Shown here in pieces: positions 8,249 to 16,136 of a stretch of DNA of 64,000 bases (position 1 is the first letter of the stretch; every line of letters begins with the position of its first letter). The stretch comes from Thalassorhabdus alkalitolerans. GTDB taxonomy: Bacteria; Bacillota; Bacilli; Bacillales; Marinococcaceae. Both the position numbers and the translations under genes were made by a program. Under the pieces are notes generated by a model. That model did not search any database and was not told the DNA's origin. It saw only the letters and a list, made by a program, of their open reading frames with translations. The DNA lies in the NCBI RefSeq assembly GCF_042656585.1, contig NZ_JBHSPG010000023.1; one strand, 5' to 3'.

Positions 8249-8716
8249 TTATGCGATTTGAATTACATTATTTTCTGTATAGTCAATATGGGCAGCAATT
8301 GGTGTGGAACGCAAAGCCTCTTTCCCAATATCTTTAATAAGAGCTGCCGCTTCTTCCCGGAAAATCTTTGTATAGGACCCTTCATTAATTTCACAAAGCT
8401 TTTTTAAATAACGAATACGCTGTTCTGTTTTAATTGGTTTATAATAAGTATTTTTCATTTCATGGACTCTGCAATGAGTTAAAGATTGCATCATGCTGAT
8501 ATCCTGAACATTTACTACATAGCTTTCTCCTTGGTCTGTAACAAAGGAGACTGAATAAAAAGTCGATCCAGAGAAATCAATGTTTGTAATAACAGGGTTG
8601 GTAAATTCTTCTCCGGTTCTTAAGCGGATTCGCTTTGCTTCAATTGCCCCTCCCACTTTTCTTTCATTAGAAAGAATTGTATGAATGTCTGCGAACCCAT
8701 CTACACTGTACCCCAT
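8249..8716 (-). CDS. Conserved-looking protein of unknown function, probably iron-regulated
   Basis: 155-residue soluble protein, not recognised. The first 85 residues look like beta-strands (SGSTFYSVSFVTDQGESYVVNV); the rest is helical with many charged residues (KPIKTEQRIRYLKKLCEI, EEAAALIKDIGKEA). No signal peptide or membrane segment and only two Cys. The start has GGAGGG 7-8 nt upstream. Two sequences close to the Bacillus Fur box lie in its promoter (8752-8766 and 8789-8803), so expression is probably repressed by iron. Together with the neighbouring encapsulin genes this suggests a role in iron homeostasis, but the function is unknown. Confidence 0.75.
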   Translation of the reverse strand: MGYSVDGFADIHTILSNERKVGGAIEAKRIRLRTGEEFTNPVITNIDFSGSTFYSVSFVTDQGESYVVNVQDISMMQSLTHCRVHEMKNTYYKPIKTEQRIRYLKKLCEINEGSYTKIFREEAAALIKDIGKEALRSTPIAAHIDYTENNVIQIA

Positions 8717-8751
8717 AAAAAAACCCTCCTGTCAGGCAATATCTCTGAAAT

Positions 8752-8766
8752 TGAAAGTCATTATCA
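8752..8766 (-). promoter_or_regulatory. Fur-box-like site 1
   Basis: TGAAAGTCATTATCA matches the 7-1-7 consensus TGATAATnATTATCA at 12 of 14 defined positions. It lies 36 bases upstream of the start codon at 8716. Confidence 0.55.
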
Positions 8767-8780
8767 ATGTTATTAAGTTC

Positions 8781-8809
8781 AGTTTACCTGAGAACCATTA
8801 TCAAGTCAA
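8781..8809 (-). promoter_or_regulatory. Promoter with embedded Fur-box-like site 2
   Basis: On the minus strand, TTGACT (8809-8804), 17 nt, TAAACT (8786-8781). The spacer contains TGAGAACCATTATCA (8789-8803 on plus), again 12 of 14 to the Fur consensus, with its ATTATCA half-site perfect. A repressor bound there would block RNA polymerase. Confidence 0.55.
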
Positions 8810-9004
8810 TAAGAATTCGAAAGATTTTGGAATTATTTTGAATATTGTAAAAGTGTCCTTGCACACTTGTTATCACTATGAGTAATGTATTGCCCTAACA
8901 GTGGTCAATATCTAAAAAGGTTGAAAAACGGATCACACCCATTCAGAATGAAAGAAACATGAGGAAAGCTTTTAGGAGATACTAGCAAGGGAAGGAGGAA
9001 TGAC

Positions 9005-9658
9005 ATGATAAACGAGAACGGAAAAAACAGTACCCAGTCAACGGGATACGCTGTGTTTGGTATGGGGTGATTTTGGGGAACTGATGCCCGGTTCGGGCAT
9101 ATACCTGGAGTGCGCAGCACAACGGTCGGATATGCAGGGGGCACAACCAAAGATCCGACTTACAGGAGAATGGGGGACCATACAGAAACCCTTCGTATTG
9201 AATATGATCCTGAACAAGTTTCTTATCAGCATTTAGTTCGTTTATTCTGGGCCCATCATAATACTTCTCTAGTTTATGGGAGTTCAAGGCAATATATGTC
9301 GTTGCTCCTTTATTACAATGAAGAGCAGTATCAGACTGCCAATGCTGTAAAACAAGAAATAGAAAATGCGGAAGGGATATCGATACGGACAGAAATCGCA
9401 TCTTTTCAAGGATTTACAAAAGCGGAGGATTACCATCAGAAATATTATTTGAAAAGGTTCCCGCATGCGATCGCTCATCTGTCAAGTCTCTTTACTGACC
9501 ATCAGGAAATGGTCAACTCTACACTTGCTGCGAGATTAAATGGATTGGTTAAAGGATATGGAACCATGGAAGAGATAAAAAGGGACCTTACGAATTGGGG
9601 GCTGCCAGTAGAAGAAGAAAATAAGGTTATTGAATGTATAAATACGATACGCTGGTAA
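9005..9658 (+). CDS. msrA: Peptide methionine sulfoxide reductase A with in-frame UGA at the catalytic position (candidate selenoprotein)
   Basis: 217-codon frame read through one TGA at codon 22 (9068-9070). ATG 9005 has an ideal GGAGG (8994-8998) 6 nt upstream. Reading through gives YAVFGMG-U-FWGTDARFGHIPGV, then VGYAGGTTKDPTY, GDHTETLRIEYDP and FWAHHNTS. These are the MsrA motifs, with U in place of the catalytic Cys of GCFWG. A Cys seven residues from the C-terminus could resolve. MsrA reduces Met-S-sulfoxide in proteins. A perfect 7-bp hairpin with its loop 21-23 nt after the UGA fits a bacterial SECIS. If TGA were a stop, only a 109-nt downstream restart at GTG 9110 would remain, lacking the active site. 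Selenoprotein MsrA is known in some bacteria; a nonsense mutation is the alternative. Confidence 0.8.
9084..9100 (+). promoter_or_regulatory. SECIS-like hairpin in msrA
   Basis: ATGCCCG-GTT-CGGGCAT: a perfect 7-bp stem and a 3-nt loop starting with G, placed 21-23 nt after the UGA. This fits the published bacterial SECIS rule (apical loop about 16-37 nt downstream, with G in the first loop positions). Confidence 0.7.
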
Positions 9659-9667
9659 TAAATAATG

Positions 9668-9707
9668 AGAGGCTGTTTGCTCGGTACGACAAGTAAACAG
9701 CCTCTTT
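9668..9707 (+). terminator. Bidirectional terminator between msrA and the RraA-like gene
   Basis: AGAGGCTGTTT / AAACAGCCTCT, 11-bp stem with a 16-nt loop, between two convergent genes. Confidence 0.75.
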
Positions 9708-9714
9708 GCGGCGT

Positions 9715-10191
9715 TTATTTTAATTTTTCCTTTGCCAGGACAATTCCGTCTTCATCTGCATAAACCCATTCACCGGGCTTCCATTCTACTCCTGCAAATT
9801 CTACAGGTACATCGGTTTCTCCTTTTCCTTCTTTAATGGATTTAAATGGGTTGGTGCCAAGGGAGAAAATACCTATGTTCATTTCATTGATCTCTTGGGA
9901 GTCACGGATCATTCCGTGGATAATAATTCCTGCAAGGTTTCTATTTACAGCAATTTCTGCAAGCATGTCTCCCATTAAAGCACAGCGCATGGAACCACCG
10001 CCGTCTACCACCAGGACAGAGCCTTCCGGTATGGTTTCAAGAGCTTTCTTAACGAGGACATTGTCTTCAAAAACTTTTACGGTTTTAATTGGACCGGCAA
10101 ACGTTCGTTTTAGTCCGAACTGTCGAAAGATAGGTTTGGCCAGTGTTAGTTGGTCTCTAAATTCATCACATAAATCAGTCGTTGGTATCAT
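9715..10191 (-). CDS. RraA family protein (HMG/oxaloacetate aldolase-like)
   Basis: 158-residue RraA-fold protein. The family motif HGMIRD (the Arg-Asp pair that binds substrate and metal) and the Gly-rich VVDGGGSMRCALMGDMLAE segment are present. Members are 4-hydroxy-4-methyl-2-oxoglutarate aldolases with oxaloacetate decarboxylase activity, or RNase E inhibitors; the latter is unlikely in a Bacillus-type cell without RNase E. ATG at 10191 follows GGAGGAATACAT. It is a single-gene unit and its physiological substrate cannot be told from context. Confidence 0.85.
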   Translation of the reverse strand: MIPTTDLCDEFRDQLTLAKPIFRQFGLKRTFAGPIKTVKVFEDNVLVKKALETIPEGSVLVVDGGGSMRCALMGDMLAEIAVNRNLAGIIIHGMIRDSQEINEMNIGIFSLGTNPFKSIKEGKGETDVPVEFAGVEWKPGEWVYADEDGIVLAKEKLK

Positions 10192-10433
10192 ATGTATTCC
10201 TCCTTTTTTTAAGTCTCTTTTTGTATTCTTTTTTTAGAAGAGAAATCCTCTTCCTTCTCATAAATTGTTTGTTTTTTATACTCTTTACAGCTTTCTTGTC
10301 GAGGAAGATAGAAAAACATGATAAAATGATTAAGTATGCCAATAATAGAACAGCAGGGAACCATTTCCCTTTTGATATAGTAAATCCTATGATAACCTAT
10401 TGGCGTAAAAGACTTTTAAGGAGGAAACGTGAC

Positions 10434-11153
10434 ATGAAACAAATGGATGCAAACGAAATTATTAAGTTTATATCAGAAAGTGAAAAATCAACCCCGGTTA
10501 AAGTACATATTAAAGGCCAGCTGGACGGTATTGATTTTGGTGAAGAAACCAAATCATTTATCACCGGTGATACAGGAGTTCTTTTTGGAGAGTGGAAACA
10601 AATTGAGAAGGCTCTAAAAGAAAATGAAGAGAAAGTAGAAGATTATGTTGTGGAAAATGATCGCAGAAATTCTGCTATCCCTCTTCTTGATCTTAAAGGC
10701 ATTCAAGCGCGAATTGAGCCAGGAGCTATTATCCGCGACCAAGTTGAAATCGGTAAAAATGCTGTCATTATGATGGGAGCGTCCATCAACATTGGCTCTG
10801 TAGTCGGTGAAGGAACAATGATCGACATGAACGTTGTCATGGGCGGCCGGGCAACGGTCGGAAACAACTGCCATATTGGAGCGGGTGCTGTTCTTGCGGG
10901 AGTAATTGAGCCTCCATCTGCTAAGCCGGTTGTTGTAGAAGACGGCGTAGTTGTTGGAGCCAATGCTGTAATACTTGAAGGTGTTACTGTTGGAGAAGGG
11001 GCAGTAGTAGCAGCAGGAGCCATTGTAACGGAAGATGTCCCTCCAAACACTGTAGTTGCCGGAACTCCAGCACGAGTAATTAAAGAAATCGACGAGCAGA
11101 CAAAAGGAAAAACAGAAATTAAACAAGAGCTTCGTCAGTTAAAAGAAGACTAA
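10434..11153 (+). CDS. dapH: Tetrahydrodipicolinate N-acetyltransferase
   Basis: 239-residue DapH (YkuQ). An N-terminal helical region (MKQMDANEIIKFISESEKSTPV) is followed by left-handed beta-helix hexapeptide repeats such as IGKNAVIMMGASINIGSVVGEG. It acetylates tetrahydrodipicolinate with acetyl-CoA, the first committed step of the acetylated branch to meso-DAP, lysine and spore dipicolinate. ATG 10434 has AAGGAGG 8 nt upstream; the frame stays open for about 250 bases before it, but that part has no family similarity. The aminotransferase and deacetylase of the same branch follow. A possible promoter, TTGTCG-N17-TGATAA, ends near 10320. Confidence 0.95.
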   Translation: MKQMDANEIIKFISESEKSTPVKVHIKGQLDGIDFGEETKSFITGDTGVLFGEWKQIEKALKENEEKVEDYVVENDRRNSAIPLLDLKGIQARIEPGAIIRDQVEIGKNAVIMMGASINIGSVVGEGTMIDMNVVMGGRATVGNNCHIGAGAVLAGVIEPPSAKPVVVEDGVVVGANAVILEGVTVGEGAVVAAGAIVTEDVPPNTVVAGTPARVIKEIDEQTKGKTEIKQELRQLKED

Positions 11154-11171
11154 TAAATAGAAGGTACCATG

Positions 11172-11205
11172 TTAAGACTCCCGTGCTCTCTTGCGGGAGT
11201 CTTAA
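11172..11205 (+). terminator. Strong hairpin without T-tract between dapH and the aminotransferase gene
   Basis: Perfect 12-bp stem TTAAGACTCCCG / CGGGAGTCTTAA with a 10-nt loop. No T-run follows on either strand, so it is more likely an RNA-processing or stability element than a complete terminator. Confidence 0.6.
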
Positions 11206-11227
11206 AAGCATAAAGGGGGAACAGAAG

Positions 11228-12442
11228 GTGGCAAACTGGCAGGAGCTAGACGAGAAATATTTAATGAATACCTATCAACGGCTGCCTATCGTGATAGAAA
11301 GAGGCGAAGGAAATTACTTATATGATAACGAGGGAAAGGAATATATGGATTTATTTACAGGGCTGGCTGTAAATGTTCTCGGTCATTCTCACCCTACTAT
11401 CATTCAGGCTTTAAAGGATCAAAGTGAGAAGTATCTGCATATTTCTAACGTGTTCTTAAACCAACAGGCAATTAAGCTTGGGAAGAGACTAATTGAGCTT
11501 TCTATCCCTGGAAAAGTGTTTTTTGTTAATTCTGGAGCCGAGGCAACAGAAGCAGCAGTAAAGCTGATCCATAAGTGGAGAACAAGACAGGAGGAAGACC
11601 GTTCTGGCGTGGTAGTGCTTGAAAAGAGTTTCCATGGAAGGACGTTAGGAGCGATAAAATTAACAAGGCAGCCTGGCATTTATCAGGATTTTCCTGCAGC
11701 AGATTATCCCGTATATGAAGCTGAACCTGAAAATCTTAAGGATCTTGAAGACGTACTGAAAACGAAAAAGCCGGCAGCTCTATTAATGGAGCCGGTCCTT
11801 GGTTCAGGAGGAATTCTTCCATTAAGCAAGGAGTTTATGGAAGGGGCGGCATCGTTATGTGAAAAATACAATGTCCTTTTTTGTATAGATGAAATTCAAA
11901 CAGGTGTTGGAAGAACCGGCGAGTTTTTTGCATACCAGCACTCAAACGTAACCCCTGACCTTGTTTTATTTGCCAAAGGTATTGGAGGAGGTCTTCCTTT
12001 AGGCGGTATCATTGCGGGAGAAAAACTGGAGTCATTGTTTGAGCCTGGAGATCATGGCACCACCTTTGCCCCGTCACCTTTGAGTTCAGCGTTAGGGAAC
12101 GCTGTAATAGATGTTCTTTACGAGGAAAAAGGCCTTGAATATGGAAAAGAAAATGCAGCCTACTTATGGCAGCGTCTTGAAGGACTTCAAGGGAAATATC
12201 CTGAACATGTGGAAGGGATTCGAGGGATCGGTATGATGCTTGGGGTAGTCATGAAAGAGAATGCTTCTACAATAAAAGCTCTACAAAAAAACTTGCTTTC
12301 CAAAGGCTTTATGGTAAATGTCACACAAGGAAATATTGTTCGTCTGCTGCCGCCGTTGACCTTGCGAAAAGAAGATACTGATCGTTTTGTTACTGCCTTC
12401 GAAGATGAAATTGCCGTGATTAGAAAGGGCGTCTCCTCATGA
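11228..12442 (+). CDS. Class III PLP aminotransferase, probable N-acetyl-LL-DAP aminotransferase (ArgD-like)
   Basis: 404-residue acetylornithine/succinyl-DAP-type aminotransferase. SGAEATEAAVKLI (phosphate-binding turn), IDEIQTGVGRTG and LFAKGIGGGLPLGG with the PLP lysine are present. GTG start at 11228, 8 nt after AAGGGGG; the upstream frame overlaps the hairpin. It overlaps dapL by 4 nt (ATGA) and follows dapH, so it should supply the transamination step between DapH and DapL. In B. subtilis that step is assigned to PatA, a different fold type. No arg genes are nearby, but a dual ArgD role is possible. Confidence 0.88.
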   Translation: MANWQELDEKYLMNTYQRLPIVIERGEGNYLYDNEGKEYMDLFTGLAVNVLGHSHPTIIQALKDQSEKYLHISNVFLNQQAIKLGKRLIELSIPGKVFFVNSGAEATEAAVKLIHKWRTRQEEDRSGVVVLEKSFHGRTLGAIKLTRQPGIYQDFPAADYPVYEAEPENLKDLEDVLKTKKPAALLMEPVLGSGGILPLSKEFMEGAASLCEKYNVLFCIDEIQTGVGRTGEFFAYQHSNVTPDLVLFAKGIGGGLPLGGIIAGEKLESLFEPGDHGTTFAPSPLSSALGNAVIDVLYEEKGLEYGKENAAYLWQRLEGLQGKYPEHVEGIRGIGMMLGVVMKENASTIKALQKNLLSKGFMVNVTQGNIVRLLPPLTLRKEDTDRFVTAFEDEIAVIRKGVSS

Positions 12443-13563
12443 GTCTAATGAATAGGTATCAGACCATAAGAAAAGACCTTCATAGAATACCGGAGCTTGG
12501 ATTTCAGGAGTACAAAACTCAGCAATATTTACTTGACCGTATCAGCGAATTTCCACAAAACCATTTAACCATTGAAACATGGAAGACTGGAATTTTTGTA
12601 TTTGTTACGGGTAGCAGTCCGGAGAAAACCTTTGGTTACCGAACGGATATAGATGGCCTTCCAATGAATGAGCAAACGACTTATGACTTTAAGTCAGAGC
12701 ATGAAGGATGTATGCATGCTTGCGGTCACGACCTTCATATGACAATTGCCCTGGGAATCCTCAGTTATTTTTCTGAAAATCAGCCCAAGCATAATCTCCT
12801 TTTCATTTTCCAGCCTGCAGAAGAAGGTCCTGGTGGAGCAGAACCGATGATGAACACAGAGACTTTCAAAAAGTGGAAGCCAGATGAAATGGCTGCCCTG
12901 CATATTGCTCCAGAATACCCGGTCGGCACCATTGCCACCCGTGAAGGGCTTCTGTTTGCCAACACTTCTGAGCTTTTTATTGATTTAAAAGGAAGAGGAG
13001 GACATGCAGCACGACCTCATTTAGCCAATGACATGGTTGTGGCAGGCAGTCACTTGGTGACACAGCTTCAAAGCATAGTAGCAAGAAATGTAGATCCTTT
13101 GGATTCAGCGGTGGTGACGATTGGGAAAATAACAGGAGGGACAAAGCAAAATATTATTGCTGAGACCTCCAGGCTGGAAGGAACAATCCGAACGTTATCG
13201 ATTGAAAGCATGCACAAAGTAAAAGACAGGATTCAAGCATTGGTCAGTGGGATTGAAGCTAGCTTTGAATGTGAAGGGTCTATCGATTGGGGTGCAAATT
13301 ACAGGCAGGTATATAATGAATCAGAAACGACCAAGCGATTCATGGATTTTACCCGCTTAAAAGAAGATATCCATCTTGTCGAGTGCAGTGAAGCTATGAC
13401 AGGAGAGGATTTTGGCTATTTTCTTGATGATATCCCCGGGTTTATGTTCTGGCTGGGAGTGGATACACCATACGGGCTTCATGATGCCAGAATCGAACCT
13501 CAAATAGAGGCTGTCGAAGTGGCTGTGAAGCACATGATTGATTACTATAATAGTTTTTCATAA
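12439..13563 (+). CDS. dapL: N-acetyldiaminopimelate deacetylase
   Basis: 374-residue M20-family amidohydrolase (YkuR). Metal ligands are visible in HACGHDLHM, PAEEGPGGAEPM and the C-terminal LHDAR; the small dimerisation domain spans about 180-290. It hydrolyses N-acetyl-LL-2,6-diaminopimelate to LL-DAP and acetate in the cytoplasm. The ATG overlaps the stop of the aminotransferase, indicating translational coupling in a dapH-aminotransferase-dapL operon for lysine and peptidoglycan precursors. Confidence 0.93.
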   Translation: MSLMNRYQTIRKDLHRIPELGFQEYKTQQYLLDRISEFPQNHLTIETWKTGIFVFVTGSSPEKTFGYRTDIDGLPMNEQTTYDFKSEHEGCMHACGHDLHMTIALGILSYFSENQPKHNLLFIFQPAEEGPGGAEPMMNTETFKKWKPDEMAALHIAPEYPVGTIATREGLLFANTSELFIDLKGRGGHAARPHLANDMVVAGSHLVTQLQSIVARNVDPLDSAVVTIGKITGGTKQNIIAETSRLEGTIRTLSIESMHKVKDRIQALVSGIEASFECEGSIDWGANYRQVYNESETTKRFMDFTRLKEDIHLVECSEAMTGEDFGYFLDDIPGFMFWLGVDTPYGLHDARIEPQIEAVEVAVKHMIDYYNSFS

Positions 13564-13602
13564 AGCCACCGTCACTTGGTGTTTTTTTGACGTAGGCAAA
13601 AG

Positions 13603-13638
13603 CTTGGCTTGCCCTGTAAATGGGAAGCCAAGTTTTTT
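13603..13638 (+). terminator. Intrinsic terminator of the dapH-dapL operon
   Basis: CTTGGCTT / AAGCCAAG stem (13603-13610, 13625-13632), then TTTTTT. A smaller CACC/GGTG hairpin with seven T lies just upstream (13567-13588). Confidence 0.85.
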
Positions 13639-13709
13639 CTGTTTCTTTTGCATGAATCACCTATTCAACGTACATATTAACAGAGAAAACACGTGAAGGA
13701 GGTAGTAAA

Positions 13710-13958
13710 ATGGCTCGAATTGGTGTAGAAGAATCATTAACAGATGTGCAACAGCAGCTTCAGGAATTTGGACATGAAGTGGTTACTTTGAGACAACAGC
13801 AGGACGCTGAGGGCTGTGATTGCTGTGTCATTACCGGTCAGGATGAGAATATGATGAACATTCAGCAGACTGCAATGGAAGGGTCTGTGATTAATGCTCA
13901 TGGCTTTAGTTCAAACGAAGTGTGCAGTCAGGTTGAGGAAAAGCTTAATCAAAAATAG
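13710..13958 (+). CDS. ykuS: YkuS family protein (UPF0180)
   Basis: 82-residue small acidic protein of the UPF0180/YkuS family, found in Bacillaceae with no known function. Notable are a CDCC cluster (residues 35-38) in EGCDCCVITGQDENMM and a C-terminal Cys. GAAGGAGG precedes the ATG. It lies directly after dapL and before the mechanosensitive channel gene, as ykuR-ykuS-ykuT do in B. subtilis. Confidence 0.88.
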   Translation: MARIGVEESLTDVQQQLQEFGHEVVTLRQQQDAEGCDCCVITGQDENMMNIQQTAMEGSVINAHGFSSNEVCSQVEEKLNQK

Positions 13959-14008
13959 TCTCGTCATACACATATACATGAAATAGTGACCTTTCTGAGG
14001 TCTCTTCG

Positions 14009-14048
14009 GCCGTTGAGATGATTATTGTTCTCAACGGCTTGTTGTTTT
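14009..14048 (+). terminator. Intrinsic terminator of ykuS
   Basis: GCCGTTGAGA / TCTCAACGGC 10-bp stem followed by TTGTTGTTTT. Confidence 0.8.
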
Positions 14049-14155
14049 GGGCGAGGGAAATAAGCCAGGCTAATAAAGGTTGGTATATCATCCCCCTTAA
14101 ACTACTATGGCAGGTGTTAGGTGCTTCTTTTTTATCCACATCAAGATCTGTAATA

Positions 14156-14191
14156 AAAAGACCGGCTGTCTCTTTACAGGCAGCCGGTTTT
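14156..14191 (-). terminator. Intrinsic terminator of the MscS gene
   Basis: ACCGGCTG / CAGCCGGT stem (14161-14168, 14181-14188) flanked by A-runs to the left and T-runs to the right; functional for the minus-strand gene. Confidence 0.8.
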
Positions 14192-14199
14192 TAAGGTCA

Positions 14200-15033
14200 T
14201 TACATTTTTTGGATATTAACTTGGTGAGGGAACGGAATTTCAATTCCATTAGCGTCTAGTGCTTCTTTGCAGGCTTTTCTAAGTTTGCGCTCAATCCCCC
14301 ATTGTTCCATGTTTTCCGTTTGTCCAATAATACGAATAATTACATCAGAATCTCCGAAGCTTGCTACACCTAAGACGTGAGGGCCGTCTTTAATCACTTC
14401 TTCTTCAGCTGCTACTTGGTCACAAGCATCCTGAAGAACTTTCATGGCGCGGTCAATGTCGTCATCATAGGAAATGCTTATATCAATCATTGCCTGCATG
14501 TTTCCTTTTGAATGATTGCTGACGGAGCTGATTTCCCGGTTAGGAATATAGTGGAGTGTGCCGTCAAAGGCGCGGATTTGAGTGGTTCGCAGTCCGACTT
14601 CTTCTACTACGCCATCCAGCCCGGCAATTGTCACATAATCATCCACATCAATCTGCTTTTCTAAAAGAAGGAAAAAACCGGTGACTACATCACTTACAAG
14701 ACCCTGGGCACCAAAACCGACAGCAAGCCCTATAATCCCGGCTCCAGCTATAATTGGAGCGATATTTAAATCAAAAATACCCACAATAATTGTGATCAAA
14801 ACGAAAATTAGAGCATAGGCAAACACGTTAAGAGAAAGGTTCTTTAAGGTTTTCACTCTTCCCGGATGCATGTTTCGCTGTTCAGCCATTCTTTCAAAAC
14901 TTCGGCTGATAATTTTTTTTCCTATGCTGCGTGCAATAAGGTAGCCGATAATCACGAGGATAATCTGCAGGAGGATCATAACCGCCCCGCCTACTAACAC
15001 GCCTAAAAACGTATCATTTAAAAGCTCTTCCAT
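14200..15033 (-). CDS. ykuT: Small-conductance mechanosensitive channel (MscS family)
   Basis: 277-residue MscS channel. Three N-terminal hydrophobic helices lead to the pore segment GLAVGFGAQGLVSDVVTGFF, followed by the beta domain with DDYVTIAGLDGVVEEVGLRTT and RNREISS-like residues, and a cytosolic alpha/beta domain. It opens on membrane tension to release solutes during hypo-osmotic shock. ATG at 15033 has AAGGAG upstream; a TTG one codon earlier is also possible. Gene order and orientation match ykuT of B. subtilis. It makes sense beside osmolyte uptake genes in a salt-adapted cell. Confidence 0.93.
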   Translation of the reverse strand: MEELLNDTFLGVLVGGAVMILLQIILVIIGYLIARSIGKKIISRSFERMAEQRNMHPGRVKTLKNLSLNVFAYALIFVLITIIVGIFDLNIAPIIAGAGIIGLAVGFGAQGLVSDVVTGFFLLLEKQIDVDDYVTIAGLDGVVEEVGLRTTQIRAFDGTLHYIPNREISSVSNHSKGNMQAMIDISISYDDDIDRAMKVLQDACDQVAAEEEVIKDGPHVLGVASFGDSDVIIRIIGQTENMEQWGIERKLRKACKEALDANGIEIPFPHQVNIQKM

Positions 15034-15107
15034 CAATAAGGCTCCTTTCTGATGTATCTACTCAATAAAAGGATACCCGGCCTTTAAAGGCAAAGGGTAC
15101 GTGTCGA

Positions 15108-15135
15108 AGTATAACACATTATGACAACCTGTAAA
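15108..15135 (-). promoter_or_regulatory. Probable promoter of ykuT
   Basis: Minus strand TTTACA (15135-15130), 16 nt, TATACT (15113-15108), about 75 nt before the start codon. Confidence 0.6.
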
Positions 15136-15432
15136 AAAATTATCCTTTCCCGATGGACTCTCTAGATAACAGGAAGCCGACTGAATAAAAAACAGAAACT
15201 AAGCAAAAATATAAAAGGATGTTTTATGAGCATTTTATTTTACAAGCTTCCACTTGTTGGGTAGAGTAAATGTGAGACAGGCTTTTACATTTCTTTTTCA
15301 TTGCATTCTCAATTTCATCATCTTTTCTCATTGTCATTGATAAAATTGTGTTTGTTTTTTCTTCGATAGGGAATGTTACATAAGGGATAAATGGCGTTTT
15401 AGCAATCAATTTAAATTAATTACAATTTAATA

Positions 15433-15461
15433 TTGACTTTAAATAACAAGCCATTTATAAT
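15433..15461 (+). promoter_or_regulatory. Strong sigma-A promoter of ykuU
   Basis: TTGACT, 17 nt, perfect TATAAT, 50 nt upstream of the ykuU start. An AT-rich TTACAATTTAATATT just upstream vaguely resembles a PerR box but is too degenerate to call. Confidence 0.8.
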
Positions 15462-15510
15462 ATATTTTGTAATCAGAGATCATTTCAATTCATTTAGGAG
15501 GTAATTATTA

Positions 15511-16056
15511 ATGACTGATAAGCGTATGGTAGCCAAGCAAGCACCACGATTTGAAATGGATGCGGTAATGCCGAACAAAGAGTTTGGTAAAGTAAGCCTT
15601 GAGCAAAACATGAAAGAAGATAAGTGGACTGTACTTTTCTGGTATCCAATGGACTTTACGTTCGTATGTCCTACTGAGATCACAGCTCTTAGCGATCGTT
15701 ACGACGAGTTTGAAGACCTTGATGCAGAAGTAATCGGTGTATCTACTGATACAATCCACACTCATAAAGCATGGATTAATACACACCGTGATGATAACGG
15801 TCTTGGTGACTTGAACTATCCATTAGCTGCTGATACAAACCATGAAGTATCTCGCGAGTACGGCGTACTCATTGAAGAAGAAGGGGTTGCTCTTCGCGGT
15901 CTATTCATCATCAGCCCTGAAGGTGAACTGATGTACTCTGTTGTTAACCATAACAACATTGGCCGTGATGTAGATGAAACACTACGTGTGCTTCAAGCTC
16001 TTCAAACTGGCGGTCTTTGCCCAGCTAACTGGAAGCCAGGCCAAGCTACTTTGTAA
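15511..16056 (+). CDS. ykuU: 2-Cys peroxiredoxin
   Basis: 181-residue typical 2-Cys peroxiredoxin (AhpC/Prx1 class). FTFVCPTE carries the peroxidatic Cys and GGLCPANW the resolving Cys near the C-terminus. It reduces H2O2, alkyl hydroperoxides and peroxynitrite using thiol electrons in the cytoplasm. TTTAGGAGG precedes the ATG. The thioredoxin-like YkuV follows 80 nt later beyond a partial terminator and may be its reductant, as the pair is conserved in Bacillus. Codon use suggests high expression. Confidence 0.95.
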   Translation: MTDKRMVAKQAPRFEMDAVMPNKEFGKVSLEQNMKEDKWTVLFWYPMDFTFVCPTEITALSDRYDEFEDLDAEVIGVSTDTIHTHKAWINTHRDDNGLGDLNYPLAADTNHEVSREYGVLIEEEGVALRGLFIISPEGELMYSVVNHNNIGRDVDETLRVLQALQTGGLCPANWKPGQATL

Positions 16057-16076
16057 TTCACTAACAACTATAGTGG

Positions 16077-16107
16077 AAAAGGTCTAGCAGCAATGTTAGG
16101 CCTTTTT
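16077..16107 (+). terminator. Terminator or attenuator between ykuU and ykuV
   Basis: AAAGGTCTA / TAGGCCTTT 9-bp stem with one G-U pair, then TTTTT. It probably lets only part of the transcripts continue into ykuV. Confidence 0.65.
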
Positions 16108-16136
16108 CTTACTCATATAAAAAGGAGGAAATAAAT

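Noticed and set aside
8120..8407. 95-codon plus-strand frame
   Set aside because: Mostly antisense to the Fur-box gene and crosses its terminator; no Shine-Dalgarno.
9110..9658. MsrA-like frame starting at GTG 9110
   Set aside because: It has no ribosome binding site and lacks the active site; the upstream in-frame region through the UGA at 9068 carries the missing conserved motif with a proper start at 9005.
10182..10433. N-terminal extension of DapH
   Set aside because: No similarity to the family, and ATG 10434 has a perfect ribosome binding site.
15224..15409. 61-codon minus-strand frame between ykuT and ykuU
   Set aside because: TTG start without ribosome binding site; overlaps the region just upstream of the ykuU promoter.
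15415..15440. PerR-box-like sequence before the peroxiredoxin gene
   Set aside because: Left half is close (TTACAAT) but the right half does not match; any AT-rich promoter would give this.
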